DNA from: Stomoxys calcitrans
Taxonomy: Eukaryota > Arthropoda > Insecta > Diptera > Muscidae
Assembly (NCBI RefSeq): GCF_963082655.1
Contig: NC_081555.1
Location: 17,113,437 to 17,177,436 of the forward strand
Length of the DNA stretch: 64,000 bases
Reading direction: 5' to 3'
In this document: positions 23,225 to 35,226 of the stretch, piece by piece
How positions within the stretch are numbered: position 1 is the first letter of the stretch
Layout of the letters: every line of letters starts with the position of its first letter
Notes under the pieces: model-generated
Database searches by the model: none
What the model saw: the letters and a program-made list of their open reading frames with translations, nothing else
Told to the model about the DNA's origin: nothing
Made by a program: the position numbers and the translations under genes

Positions 23225-24503
23225 TGTTTAGTGACGCCATTCCCGGTCCAACGCAGTTTCTCATTTTCATTCGGATAAGAATTGCGCCTCGTAGGGGCTC
23301 GAAAACATTGTAGAAGTCATTGTGTAATATTTCAGTTCATTCGGATAAGAATTGCGCCTCGTAGGGGCTCAAAAAGAAAAACCGGGAGATAGGTTTATAT
23401 GGGAGCTGTATCACGCTATTGATCGATTCAGACCATATTGGACACGTATGTTGAAGGTCATGAGAGAAACCGTTGTACAAAATTTCTGCCAAATCGGATG
23501 GGAATTGCGCCCCCTAGAGACTCAAGAAGTCAAGATCCCAGATCGGTTTATAGGGCAGCTATATCAGTTTATGTACCGATTTGCGCACAGTTATTGGAAG
23601 TCATAACAGAACACCTCATGCCAAATTTCAGCCAAATCAGATGAGAATTGCGTGCTCTATTGGCTCAAGAAGTCAAGATCCAAGATCAGTTTATATGACA
23701 GCTATCTGGTATAGCTATTATGAATCGATTTAAATCATACTTAACACAGTTATTGATTTTTCCGTTAAATCGGACGACAATTGCGCCCTCTAGAGGCTCA
23801 AGAAGTCAAGACCCATGATCGGTTTATATGACAGCCAGAACCGATTTATATCATACTTAACACAGTTGTTGGAAGTCATAACAAAACACCTCATGCAAAA
23901 TTTCAGTTAAATCGGACGACAATTGCGCCCTCTAGAGGCTCAAGAAATCAAGACCCAAGATCGGTTTATATGGCAGCTATATCAAAACATAGACCGATTT
24001 GAACCATACTTAGCGCAGTTGTTGAGCCCTCTAGAGGCTCAAGAAGTCAAGACCCAAGATCAGTTTATATGACAGCAATATCAAAACATGGACCGATTTG
24101 AACCATACTTAGTGCAGTTGTTGGAAGTGATACCAAAATACCACGTACAAAATTTCAGTCAAACCGGACGAGAATTACGCCCTCTAGAGGCTCAAGAAGT
24201 CAAGACCCAATATCGGGTTATATGGCAGCTATATCAAAACATGGACCGATTTGGCCCATTTACAATCCCAACCGACCTACACTAATAAGAAGTATTTGTG
24301 CGAAATTTCAAGCGGCTAGCTTTACTCCTTCGCAAGTTAGCATGCTTTCGACAGACAGACGGACGGACATGGCTAGATCGACTTAAAATGACATGGCGAT
24401 CAAGAATATATATACTTTATGGGGTCTCAGACGCATATTTCGAGGTGTTACAAACAGAATGGCGGAATTAGTATACCCTCATCCTATGGTGGAGGGTATA
24501 AAA
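23225..24503 (+). mobile_element. DINE-like element with tandem units
   Basis: Repeated 'gatcggtttatatggcagct' and 'gcgccctctagaggctcaag' units end in the conserved terminal block: 'agcggctagctttactcct', 'cgacagacagacggacgg', 'atggctagatcgac', 'aagaatatatatactttat' and 'tatggtggagggtataaa'. Long open frames are by-products of the repeat. Confidence 0.7.
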
Positions 24504-24681
24504 ACCCATATGGGCTATGTAATATTTGAGATACCTGATAATAAAAACTACAGAATTTCAATGCTAGTCCTGCTTAGAAATTTGAGAGTGGATCTTTTAA
24601 GCAGGAACGCTGTCAGTAGGATAAACCTTCTGTGAATGTTTATTTGGTAGACAACACCTGAACTAATGGATACATCAAATA

Positions 24682-24919
24682 TTGAGTTGCCCAAAAAGTA
24701 ATTGCGGATTTTTTAAAAGAAAGTAAATGCATTTTTAATAAAACTTAGAATGAATTTTAATCAAATATACTTTTTTTTACATTTTTTTTCTAAAGCAAGC
24801 TAAAAGTAACAGCTGATAACTGACAGAAGAAAGAATGCAATTACAGAGCCACAAGCTGTGAAAAAATTTGTCAACGCCGACTATATGAAAAATCCGCAAT
24901 TACTTTTTGGGCAACCCAA
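24682..24919 (+). mobile_element. mariner-type MITE, copy 1
   Basis: A 238-bp element with about 31-bp terminal inverted repeats (TTGAGTTGCCCAAAAAGTAA.. and its complement) flanked by TA at 24680-24681 and 24920-24921. It carries no transposase. The termini resemble mellifera-group mariner ends. Same orientation as the copy at 32388. Confidence 0.85.
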
Positions 24920-24921
24920 TA

Positions 24922-26335
24922 GTAATAGGACATTTTTGGTCGCACTTATTAACTCGAATTTCTCACAATTAGTTTATCGTAGAAAATTTCGCCGAAATTT
25001 GTCTTCCCCCCAAACAAGTAGCACCTTCTGAATTTTTCTTTAAGCCTTAAGCTCTTCATACAGCTGAAGATACTTAAAACAAAACTCTATGGCTACCAAA
25101 GAAAAATATTTACAATCAGCCTTAAGCAAGCTCGCTTTGAAGGGCCATAACTTAATGTTAGCCTTTTTGTAGAAACTTTTCACATTATTATTATAGGACT
25201 AAATTAAGGAAAGGCTCAAAAAAAGTTCAAATTGAATTGTGCGAGTAGCATAGGATATTGAATCAATAACTTTTTATTAGACTTTAATACTGTTTTTATT
25301 TGTTAGCAAATTGTTTTTTATGTCTGCGAGCTTCAGGAGAGGGAGAACCAATGTTTCTTAGGAAGTTGAGGCTTTGCTTTGAGGTTTTCTTTTTGTGAGG
25401 TTTTCTGTAATGGCGAATCCCAAAAATACAACCTTAATCCAATTATTTTATAATTTTCTCATATAGATATTTTATCCAAAGGCCAAACCAGCAAAACAAA
25501 CAAACAAAGCTCAAAATCAAATAATAACGAAATCAATACTTGCAATGAATTTTCCAAAAGATACTTTTTTTTCTCTTTCATATATGTGTTACAGCCAACA
25601 GAAGAGACGTCCCCATATATACCCTCCAAATAAGGTTGTCAAATAAAATTAAATTAAATTTAGTTATTGGTAGGTTGTACAAACAAATATCACTCAGTGC
25701 TTTTCCATATTTGTGGGATTTTCATTTGTGTGTGTGTATGATTTTTTTTGGAGGGAAATTTACATATTTTCCAAGTTAATTCTCATATTTTATTACATTA
25801 GGTGGCATTTTCAATTGAATTTTATGCCCCCAAAACATTTAAAACTTTACTGTGACCCAACACCAGACCAACAGAACTTCATAAATTTCAGCCATTTCAT
25901 GTCCTTTTACACACTGCACACCAATACCAGCCACAAAACGGAAACGGAAGAGCCGCACTGGGTTTCCGTAGCATAGAAGTGTGTGATTTTTGGCTAACAG
26001 AATGGGAGAAATGTTGAAATAGAATATGCGTTCACAAAAGATGCACAGTAAAACGATTTAATTTAAAATTTTTAGGTACACAAAAAAAATATCACAAAAA
26101 TTTTATTTAATTAAAAATAAAAATGTTTTCGATTACAAAATTAATTGAATCAATCATTTTGCGATTGAAAATGATTTTTTTTTTTCAATTACGATAGTGA
26201 TTGAAATTTTTGTCATTTTCAATTAAAAAATTAGTTGATTCAATCATTTTCTTATGTCTTTTTCAATCAAAAAATTTGTTGATTCAATTATTTTTTTAAT
26301 TGAATCTTAAAAAAAAAATCTATATATTTATAGAA
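24922..26335. other. AT-rich non-coding stretch
   Basis: No splice-supported coding sequence. Around 26090-26310 there are several direct and inverted 'caattaaaaaattagttga'-like words, a low-complexity patch rich in AATT and TTGATT. Confidence 0.35.
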
Positions 26336-26436
26336 AACTAACCGAACCGGGCCCGCTCCACTGCGCCTTCTTTAACTCTCTGATATCTTTTTAGGGTGGG
26401 GACATTTCGCCCTGAATGTGGATATCGAATTCGTGC
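26336..26436. repeat. Left end of repeat family U
   Basis: 'ccgaaccgggcccgctccac' and 'tgcgccttctttaactctct' match the left end at about 45290-45345 nearly word for word. It is cut after 'aattcgtgccactgt', where a SINE S1 head begins. Confidence 0.6.
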
Positions 26437-26545
26437 CACTGTCCATGTCCACCTATGACGCTAAACGCCTGCGTTCGAATCTTGGCGAGAACATCGGACA
26501 AAATTTAAACCGGTGATTATCCTCTATTAATGCTGGCGACATTTG
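26437..26545 (+). mobile_element. SINE S1 fragment joined to family U
   Basis: Plus-strand S1 head with box B (GCGTTCGAATC) followed by 'ggcgagaacatcggac' and 'tattaatgctggcgacattt'. It is truncated at its 3' side. The junction with family U is at the same position as in the copy near 45380. Confidence 0.6.
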
Positions 26546-26572
26546 ATTCTGCTAAAAATGTATACAACAAGT

Positions 26573-26866
26573 AAAAAGTTAGGCCTTTGGATACCCAACA
26601 TCTCGGGTATATATGTAAGCCAACATTCGTCAAAATCCGGTGAAAAATGGAAATCTGAACCAATCTGAGCCAAATTACAAAAATATGTCGAAAAGCCTAA
26701 CACAACTCACTGTCCAAAATTTCGGAGAAATCGGACCATAAATGCGGCTTTTACCTCCTCCCCAAAACCTTAACTCGATCTAAATCTTGATCGATCTATA
26801 TGGAGGCTATATCAAGATATAGTCCGATATAGCCCATCTTCGAACTTAACCTGCTTATGTAAAACA
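26573..26866. mobile_element. DINE-like fragment
   Basis: 'acaagtaaaaagttaggcc', 'cccaacatctcgggtatat' and 'gccaacattcgtcaaaatcc' resemble the left end of the element at 5745. It is truncated by, or adjoined to, the next element. Confidence 0.5.
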
Positions 26867-28494
26867 AGTAAAAGCGTGCTAAGTTCGGCCGGGCCGAATC
26901 TTATATACCCTCCACCATGGATCGCATTTGTCGAGTTGTTTTCCCGGCATCTCTTCTTAGGCTAAAAAGGATATAAGAAAAGAGTTGCTCTGCTATTAAA
27001 ACGATATCAAGATATGGTCCGGTTCGGACCACAATTAAATTATATGTTGGAGACCTTTGTAAAATTTCAGCCAATTCGAATAAGAATTGCGCCCATTGGG
27101 GCTCACGAAGTAAAATAGAGAGAACGATTTATATGGGATCTGTATCGGGCTATAGACCGATTCAGAACATAATAAACACGTTTGTTGATGGTCATGAAAG
27201 GATCCGTCGTACTAAATTTCAGGCATATCGGATAATAATTGCGACCTCTAGGGGTCAAGAAGTCAAGATCCCAGATCGGTTTATATGGCAGCTATATCAG
27301 GTTATGAACCGATTTGAACCTTATTTGACACAGTTGTTGAAAGTAAAAATAAAATACGTCATGCAAAATTTCAGCCAAATCGGATAGGAATTGCGCCCTC
27401 TAGAAGCTCAAGAAATCAAATCCCCAGATCTGTTTATATGACAGCTATATCAGGTTATGAACCGATTTCAACCATACTTGGCACAGTTGTTGGATATCAT
27501 GACGAAATACTTCGTGCAAAAACTCATTCAAATCGGATAAGAATTGTGCCCTCTAGAGGCTCAAGAAGTCAAGACCCAAGATCGGTTTATATGGCAGCTA
27601 TATCAGGTTATGGACCGATTTGAACCATACTTGGCACAGTTGTTGGGTATCATAGCAAAACACGTCGTGCGAAATTCCATTCCAATCCGATAAGAATTGC
27701 GCCCTCTAGAGGCTCAAGAAGTCAAGACCCAAGATCGTTTTATATGGGAGCTATATCAGGTTATGGACCGATTTGAACCATACTTGGCACAGTTGTTGGA
27801 TATAATAACAAAACACGTCGTGCAAAATTTCATTTCAATTGGATAAGAATTGCGCACTCTAGAGGCTCAAGAAGTCAAGACCCAAGATCGGTTTATATGG
27901 CAGCTATATCAGGTTATAAACCGATTTGAACCATACTTGTCACAGTTGTTGGATATAATAACAAAACGTCGTGCAAAATTTCATTTCAATCGGATAAGAA
28001 TTGCGCACTCTAGAGGCTCAAGAAGTCAAGACCCTAGATCGGTTTATATGGCAGCTTTATCAGGTTATGGACCGATTTGAACCATACTTGGCACAGTTGT
28101 TGGATATAATAACAAAACACGTCGTGCAAAATTTCATTTCAATCGGATAAGAATTGCGCACTCTAGAGGCTGAAGAATTCAAGACCCTAGATCGGTTTAT
28201 ATGGCAGCTATATCAAAACATGGACCGATATGGCCCATTTACAATACCAACCGACCTACACTAATAAGAAGTATTTGTGCAAAATTTCAAGCGGCTAACT
28301 TTACTCCTTCGGAAGTTAGCGTGCTTTCGACAGACAGACGGACGGACGGACAAACGGACGGACATGGCTAGATCGACATAAAATGTCACGACGATCAAGA
28401 ATATATATACTTTATGGGGTCTCAGACGAATATTTCGAGTAGTTACAAACAGAATGACGAAATTAGTACACCCCCCATCTTATGGTGTAGGGTA
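26867..28494 (+). mobile_element. Near-complete DINE-like element with 153-bp tandem array
   Basis: Left end 'aacaagtaaaagcgtgctaa', 'gttcggccgggccgaat', 'tataccctccaccatgg'; right end 'atggctagatcgac', 'aagaatatatatactttatg' and 'cttatggtgtagggtat', so subterminal inverted repeats are visible. Internal units repeat every 153 bp (27274, 27427, 27580 and on). It is cut at its right end by a MITE copy at about 28495. It encodes nothing recognisable. Confidence 0.75.
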
Positions 28495-28675
28495 TTTTTC
28501 ACAGCTTGTGACTCTGTAATTGCATTCTTTCTTCTGTCAGTTATCAGGTGTTCCTTTTAGCTTGCTTTAGAAAAAAGTGTAAAAAAAAGTATATTTGATT
28601 AAAGTTTATTCTAAGTTTTATTAAAAATGCATTTACTTTCTTTTAAAAAGTCCGCAATTACTTTTTGGGCAACCA
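28495..28675 (-). mobile_element. mariner-type MITE, copy 2, left-truncated
   Basis: Matches the other MITE copies from 'cacagcttgtgactctgtaa' to 'ctttttgggcaacc' but lacks its left terminal repeat, where it abuts the DINE-like element. Confidence 0.75.
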
Positions 28676-29333
28676 GACATGTTCTACAGGGAATGAAAAG
28701 TTTCAATTGTCATAAATTATGATTCTTAATTTTCGCTTAATTGTTGTTAAGAATTGCTTATTTGTTAAATATATTTGCTAACTAATGTTATCTCCCTTAA
28801 AAATACTTGACAAGTATACTCATCCTTTTCGAACTGTCCCAGGACCTATCCTATGGCGTTAGAATGGTGGCAATTCGTCACCTCGAGCGACAAACCCTTA
28901 TAAAGGTAATAGGTTTTTTCCATATTAGGCGGCGAGAACTGGGACCGGTCCCTATCAACAGAGGACCTATCCCGTGATAGATTTGGGTCCTTTCTCATTT
29001 CCCCTAGGGGATTTACAGGTGCCCGACAGCGAAACTAGTTAACATATATCCTAGGGCATGATTCATGTACAGTCCTTAAACACGTAGTTCTCTCCAGGAT
29101 AATTGGTTTGTTTTCTTTTCGATATACCTCTGTATAATAGGTTGATAAACATAGCACTTACTGTTAGATGATTTTGCAATCGCAGTGCTTTGTTAATGTC
29201 CACTTGGCTTGCCGTGACTCCAGGCTTTTGCAGCTCATGTTCATAGTACGTATTTCTATTTCTTGTAAAAATTGGCATATGTGTTGTAGAGGTAAAGAGG
29301 CGCAGAGACTTACACTCCCCTTTGCCTCCTAGT
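28676..29333. other. Unassigned stretch
   Basis: It is more GC-rich around 28830-29060 ('ggaccggtccctatcaac', 'cccctaggggatttac') and may be an old transposon fragment, but no protein resemblance was found on either strand. Confidence 0.35.
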
Positions 29334-29334
29334 C

Positions 29335-29724
29335 AATATTTCAACCATGAGACTTCCTAAAATCTTCCTCTGTCAACATTATGCTATAAATTGGACATAA
29401 ATATTTCAACCATGAGACTTCCTAAAATCTTCCTCTGTCAACATTATGCTATAAATTAAACATAAAGATTTCAACCATGAGACTTCCTAAAATCTTCCTC
29501 TGTCAACATTATGCTATAAATTGGACATAAAGATTTCAACCATGAGACTTCCTAAAATCTTCCTCTGTCAACATTATGCTATAAATTGGACATAAAGATT
29601 TCAACCATGAGACTTCCTAAAATCTTCATCTGTCAACATTATGCTATAAATTGGACATAAATATTTCAACCATGAGACTTCCTAAAATCTTCCTTTGTCA
29701 ACATTATGCTATAAATTGGACATT
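29335..29724. repeat. Six tandem copies of a 65-bp unit
   Basis: The unit starts 'tttcaaccatgagacttcct' and ends 'gctataaattggacataa'. It recurs at 29341, 29406, 29471, 29536, 29601 and 29666, exactly 65 bp apart with only a few substitutions between copies, so the expansion is recent. Confidence 0.95.
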
Positions 29725-30795
29725 TAGGATTTTTATTAGTTTCTTACATAGAATCCCCTATTTTATTCATTTCAAGACACTGTCTCTAAGGATGGCTTAG
29801 GATTGTGTATGCTTTCTGGCATATCCTTTCAATATGTTTATATTATTCAGCCCATAACAATGCCTTCGAGTCGTGTTTTTATTGTTTTTTACACTTAAGT
29901 GTTTTTATTTCTTAGCCTTTTGTTGATATTTCTTGTTTTCTGTCTCCTGTGTCGACAGTAGTAAGTATACTTCCTTTTTGCAATACGGTTGATGTTGTCT
30001 CAGCGGCTTGTTTCCATATTAAAACATTATTAAATTTATGGAGTTTTTTTTTTCTTTGCCATAAAATTATAACAAGATCTAAATTTACATATGAACAACA
30101 TACACACAGTGACGACTATCATTGTGATGATGATGATGATGATGGTTTCATATTGTATACGAAATTTACATATTGGAAAACAAAGTAAACAGTTTGCCTA
30201 CTGGCAAAGTTTGCCCAAAGCTAGAATATTTGCAAGGATATTGAAAGAAGCCCTCACTTTGCTATCATGCCAGGCTGGCAGTCCATCCTTGGGTATATTT
30301 GCACATTTGATGGGCTTTATCATTTCAAATGTGTGGGAGGAATATCAACATACTCGCATGATATGATATATGTTGGCTCCACCATATCCATATATGTATG
30401 TGCACACACATGTATAGTTTCAGGGCCAGTATTGCTTTTGTATTTGGTTTGTAACTCAATTTAAATTTGAAATCAATTAGAAAAGTTATGGATACATGCA
30501 CTTGCCTCAGGCTCTTTATCTGCAATACATAAATTTGTAAATTCGTAAACCCATAACATTGATAACTTTGCCAAAGCAATCAAATCAATTACAATATAAG
30601 GTTAATATTTTTGGAGTTGTATGGTATGAGAAGGACAATAATAAATCACAAATATTGTATTTACATATGTCCATATTAAGAGAGATTTTCTATTTCTTTT
30701 GGGCAGATGTTAAGGATTAATTTATGGATGATTTTCAACTAAAAACATAAGCCAGATGCTTTTCATATTCAGTTTTAATTTGTAAATTTAACTAC
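29725..30795. other. AT-rich non-coding stretch
   Basis: No gene was recognised. It contains a short (GAT)n run near 30130 and scattered short open frames without domains. Confidence 0.35.
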
Positions 30796-31220
30796 AATAT
30801 TTAAAATGTTTACGTGGTTATGAAATTTATTGAGAACAAAAATTGATTGGGGAATCGGAGAATTAAAATCATTTCCTATGATTACAATCTATTGCGTTGC
30901 CCAAAAAGTAATTGCGGATTTTTCATATAGTCGGCGTTGAAAAATTTTTTCACAGCTTGTGACTCTGTAATTGCATTCTTACTTCTGTCAGTTATCATCT
31001 GTTACTTTTAGCTTGATTTAGAAAAAAAGTGTTAAAAAGTATATTTGATTAAAGTCCATTCTAAGATTTATTAAAAATGCATTTACTTTCTTTTAAAAAA
31101 TCCGCAATTACTTTTTGGGCAACTAATATTTAAAATGTTTACGTGGTTATGAAATTTATTGAGAACAAAAATTGATTGGGGAATCGGAGAATTAAAATCA
31201 TTTCCAATGATTACAATCTA
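30796..31220. repeat. 96-bp direct duplication flanking a MITE
   Basis: The 96 bp at 30796-30891 are repeated at 31125-31220 with one mismatch. Between them lies MITE copy 3. The duplication is far longer than the 2-bp TA target site of this transposon type. Confidence 0.9.
30892..31123 (-). mobile_element. mariner-type MITE, copy 3
   Basis: A 232-bp element with the 'gttgcccaaaaagtaattgc' end and its complement, flanked by TA on both sides. Orientation is opposite to copies 1 and 4. It contains no open transposase. Confidence 0.85.
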
Positions 31221-31230
31221 TATTTATTGT

Positions 31231-31392
31231 CAAGAATCCTTCGATGTCACGATGTACATATTGGCGGTTTGCATTGACATCGAGGGGGCGTTTGAGAATG
31301 TGCTGACCAACACATTGACCCAATCCTTAGACCAGTACCGTGTGGACCGGGTCCTTAGAGACTGGATAAACCATATGCTAAGGAACAGATAG
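31231..31392 (+). pseudogene. LINE reverse transcriptase fragment (copy A, RT motif with DIEGAF)
   Basis: The frame reads 'ILAVCIDIEGAFENV' and later 'VLRDWINHMLRNR', a segment containing an RT catalytic Asp as found in RNase-H-bearing I/Loa-group LINEs. It is a broken piece of the copy whose later RT motifs continue at 32262, separated by a dead mariner-type element. Confidence 0.65.
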
Positions 31393-31509
31393 ATAAGTTG
31401 CGGTTCCCATGACATAAATAAAGAATGATTTTTTAGCTATTATCTTTTTGCTAACACTGGTTTAAACAGCTCACGCAAGTTTCTTGTTTTGTTTCACCCC
31501 CAAACGTCT

Positions 31510-32160
31510 TCAAATTGGTCTAAAATTTAACCATGAATCGCCTCTCAAACGAACAACTCTTGTAAATTATTGCATTTTATTATAAAAATGCTTGCTCTGT
31601 TAAGAATGTTCACTGTGCGCCACTTCCATTCAGCGACGAAGCTCATTTATGGGTCAATTGGTACGTAAATAAGCAGAATTGTCGCTTTCGGAGTGTAGAT
31701 CAGCCAGAAGCATTGCAAGAGCTACCAATGCATCCAAAAACAGTCACCAGTTTAGTGCGGTTTATGGGCTGGTGGCATCATTGGACCGTACTTCTTCAAA
31801 GATGATGCGAATCGTAACGTAACTGTGAATGGTGGGGGCAATCGTGAGATGATGTCCAACGTTTTTTTGCCCAAAATGCCAGAGCTTAACTTGCAAGACA
31901 TGTGGTATCAACAAGTAACAATGGACTTATTGTTTCAAGTTCGCGACCGTTCAATTGGCCGCCTTAACACTTTTGACTGCTTTTTGTGGGGCTATGTTAA
32001 AGCTCATGCCTATACAGACATGCGCAACATTGAAGCATTTATTTGTGAGATAACGGCGGGAATGTTGGAAGAGTATGCCAAAATTGGACTAAGCGGATGG
32101 GTCATTTGAGGCGCTGTCACGGTCAAAATTTGAAATAATCTTCAACCATTAAATTATATA
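31510..32160 (+). pseudogene. Dead mariner/Tc1-type transposase
   Basis: The frame starts at an ATG at 31533 (MNRLSNEQLL then a stop), jumps by deletion to a segment similar to 'FSDEAHLWVNWYVNKQNC', and continues with 'FLPKMPELNLQDMW', 'FLWGYVKAHAYTD' and a C-terminal part, with several stops and frameshifts. The N-terminus and the FSDEAH segment match the transposon derivative at 39424-40020, so both come from one family. No terminal repeats were found here. Confidence 0.7.
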
Positions 32161-32261
32161 GACTGTTCTATCGATAAATTTCATTAATTTTCCTGAATTG
32201 TATGTTTTTTTTTTTGAAAAACTTTCCTATAGCACTTAAAAATTACCCTTTTTAAGAGAGA

Positions 32262-32965
32262 AAATGGCACAAGGCAAACCACAGGGGGGCATATTATTAC
32301 CACTTCTTTGGGTGACCACCATAAATGACTAATTTGGGATGCTGGCTGAGGAGGGATTTGAACCCATCTGCTAGGTAGACGATAATATTGGGTTGCCCAA
32401 AAAGTAATTGCGGATTTTTTATAACAAAGTAAATGAATTTTTAATAAAACTTAGAATGAACTTTAATCAAATATACTTTTTTTACACTTTTTTCCAAAGC
32501 AAGCTAAAAATAACAGCTGATAACTGACAGAAGAAAGAATGCAATTACAGAGTCACAAGCTGTGAAAAAATTTGTCAACGCCGACTATATGAAAAATCCG
32601 CAATTACTTTTTGGGCAACCCAATATAATACTTCTTAGGGGTAAGGATCCGAATCAGCTACGCAGATGGGCTCGAAAAGTCTTTCATATGGCATATGACT
32701 GGGCTGGACCCAGGGGTCTCAATGTTAACCCAGAGAAGACTGAAATATGTTCACGAGTAGTGACGATAGTGGGCACCACGATATCGATATCTGACAAAGT
32801 CAAATACTTGCGAGTGATCTTGAATAGGAAACTTAATTGGAGCGTACTGAGAAGGCTCACAAATGTTGGGTACTATGTAGACCGGCCGTAGGCTCAACAT
32901 GGGGCCTGAATCCGAGGATAGTCCACTGGCTCTACAGGAGCGTGCTTAGACCCATACTTACCTAC
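32262..32965 (+). pseudogene. LINE reverse transcriptase, copy A continuation
   Basis: RT core motifs are visible: 'PQGGILLPLLWVTT' followed by a degraded ADD motif (VDDN), then, beyond an inserted MITE, 'AYDWAGPRGLNVNPEKTEIC' and 'ISDKVKYLRVILNRKLNW'. Stops and frameshifts make it non-functional. It is succeeded immediately by a second copy of the same RT segment. Confidence 0.7.
32388..32623 (+). mobile_element. mariner-type MITE, copy 4, inside the LINE
   Basis: A 236-bp element with complete 'ttgggttgcccaaaaagtaa' ends and TA target duplication (32386-32387 and 32624-32625). It splits the RT frame of LINE copy A just after the ADD motif, so it inserted after the LINE. Confidence 0.9.
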
Positions 32966-33905
32966 GCCTCAGGGGGGGCATATTATCACCACTGCTTTGG
33001 GTGAAAACCATGAAATGACCTATTAGAAGGTATTTGAACCCATCTGCTATGAAGACGATGTTCTAATACTTCTTAGGGGTAAGGATCCGAAACAGCTATG
33101 CAGAAGAGCCGAAAAGGTCTTGCATATGGCATATGACTGCGCTAGACCCAGGGGTCTCCATGTTAACCCAGATAAGACTGAAATATGCCAGTTCACGAGG
33201 AAGTCGAAGGTTGGCCAATTTGACGCACCACGTTTCCTCAACAAAACGATTTCGATATCGGACAAGGTCAAATACTTAAGAGAGATCTTCGGTAGGAAAC
33301 TTAATTGGAATGTGAATGTGACACACATTCAGAAGCGTACTGAGATGGCTCACAGCTGTTGTGGCACTATGTAAACGGGCCGTAGGCTCGAATTGGAACC
33401 TGTATCCGAGGATAGTCCACTGGCTCTAGGATAGTTCTACGCTTCAGTAATTTGATGGACTGCAATGGAGAAAAAGTGCAACATAAGAACCATACAACAG
33501 ATTCAGAGAACATGTTATCTTGGCATAGGCGGAGCGATGAGTACCACGCCCACTAGGGCACTGGAGACTATTCTAGGTTGCCCAAAAAGTAATTGGGGAT
33601 TTTTCATATAGTCGGCGTTGACAAATTTTTTCACAGCTTGTGACTCTGTAATTGCATTCTTTCTTTTGTTAGCTGGTAAGCTGTTACTTTTAGCTTGCTT
33701 TAGAAAAAAAGTGTAAAAAAAGTATATTTGATTAAAGTTCATTCTAAGTTTCATTAAACATGCATTTACTTTCTTTTAAAAAATCCGCAATTACTTTTTG
33801 GGCAACCCAATAGATATCCGACTCAATGACATACAGATTAAGTGTGAGGCAGCCACTGCGGCTCTGAGACTTAACGTGAAGGGAGAATGGATTAAAGATG
33901 GGAGC
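32966..33905 (+). pseudogene. LINE reverse transcriptase, copy B
   Basis: A second RT segment: 'QGGILSPLLWVKT', a DD motif in 'kTMF'-shifted frame, 'AYDCARPRGLHVNPDKTEIC', 'QFTRKSKVGQFDAP', 'ISDKVKYLREIFGRKLNW', then 'TPTRALETIL'. After the MITE at 33576-33810 the frame resumes as 'DIRLNDIQIKCEAATAALRL'. It is interrupted by stops. The RNase H part of the same copy follows at 34302. Confidence 0.7.
33576..33810 (-). mobile_element. mariner-type MITE, copy 5, inside the LINE
   Basis: A 235-bp copy flanked by TA (33574-33575, 33811-33812). Removing it restores the LINE reading 'ETIL-DIRLND' across the site, so the insertion broke an already resident LINE. Confidence 0.9.
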
Positions 33906-34301
33906 TAGAGCTAGCAAACTATTGATAATCACAACATTCGATATTTCTGGTAATAGTAGATATTATCGAAACTATCGTTAATTTGCCATCACCTATATTT
34001 CAAACAATAAGAGATGTAAAAATCAGGAGATCGATTTATATAAAAGTAATACTAATATAAAGACCGAATAAAACCAAATTTAATAAAGTCAGCCTAACCG
34101 GATGAAAATTGCGCCCTCTATAGGCGCTGTGTACCTTAATGGATACCTTCAGTGTCAGATTGTTGTTTAATTTTGCAATACCTTGAACTTAGTGAATAGT
34201 ATCGATAGCAAAAAAAATATCAATCGATATTTCGACTAAATATAAAATATCGACGGTATCGATATCGATAGCGCCATCGATATATTCCCAGCTCTAATGG
34301 G
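33906..34301. repeat. Insertion between LINE halves: ATCGAT-rich and DINE-like debris
   Basis: It contains 'gaaactatcgtt', a DINE-like scrap at about 34013-34130 ('gcgccctctatagg') and a cluster of ATCGAT words at 34200-34290. 'gatgggagc' on the left and 'aatgggagc' on the right may be a target-site duplication. Confidence 0.45.
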
Positions 34302-35226
34302 AGCAACTCATACCATTGTGGTGTAACTGAGGCGGCGATAAGAAACCTAGAAGGACAGGTTTTGGATCGCATACCTGAGACGACACTCGAGGTCGAGTGC
34401 AAGGCACTGCAGGCAGCGGCAATGTCTTGGACTGACGGAAGCCTAGTATTGCCATCTGGAAGATCATGTTACACAGATGGATCAAAGCTGGAGGATAGAG
34501 TGGGCCTGGGGGTCTGCATTGAGAACCCAAGAAGTGAGATCTGTTTTAGACTGTCTGACCATAACACGGTCCTGCAGGCGGAGATATGGGCGATCACAGA
34601 ATGTGTGAGGTGGTGTGGTGCTAACGCGAGGACGTCGAGTGTGAACATCTTTACGGACAGTAAACAGGCCAAAAGAGCAATAACACCCAGGATAATACGG
34701 TCACGAACAGTCTTGCAGTGTAAGAAGGAGATTAACGCCTTCTTTGAGGATGGTTAAATCCGCATCGTTTGGGTCCGGGTCATAACGCAGTAAGGGGGAT
34801 TAAAAGGGCAGGTAATTTGGCGGTGCAGGCCAGAGGACTGCCGTCAATAAACTTGGTTAATCGAAGCCTTTCGGGTCGACGCAGTCCGAGTTAAGGGCGT
34901 GCGCGACGAACGAGTACGTAGCAATGTGGAACAGCGAAACAGTCGGTAGGACGGCGAAAATCCGTGAAAGGACGAGGCTATTATTGAAAGGAAGTAAAAA
35001 GGGGGTCAGTATAGCTATTGGTATTGGTACCATATCGATGCGGCAAGTGATAGCATGTGGGGAAGATAATGAGATGTTGGTGCATTTCCCATGCCCTTGC
35101 CCGGATTTCGACGCTAACAGACACCGGTACTTAGGTAGGGACACAATACCAGACATGAACCAATTTAGGGGAGTGGTATGGAAAAATATTAAGGATTTTG
35201 TAAGTAGCACGGAGTTCCTAACTTAA
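34302..35226 (+). pseudogene. LINE RNase H domain and C-terminus (copy B)
   Basis: The frame contains an RNase H fold signature: 'SCYTDGSKLEDRVGLGVCIE' (first Asp), 'LQAEIWAITECVRW' (Glu) and 'VNIFTDSKQAKRAI' (Asp). The downstream frame gives 'HFPCPCPDFDANRHRYLG' and 'DMNQFRGVVWKNIKDFV', the C-terminal Cys/His region of I-group LINEs, ending in a stop at 35226. A stop after 'INAFFEDG' and frameshifts make it inactive. Confidence 0.75.

Noticed and set aside
29335..29724. Tandem 65-bp units considered as CRISPR-like array
   Set aside because: The units are contiguous with no variable spacers, and the genome is animal.
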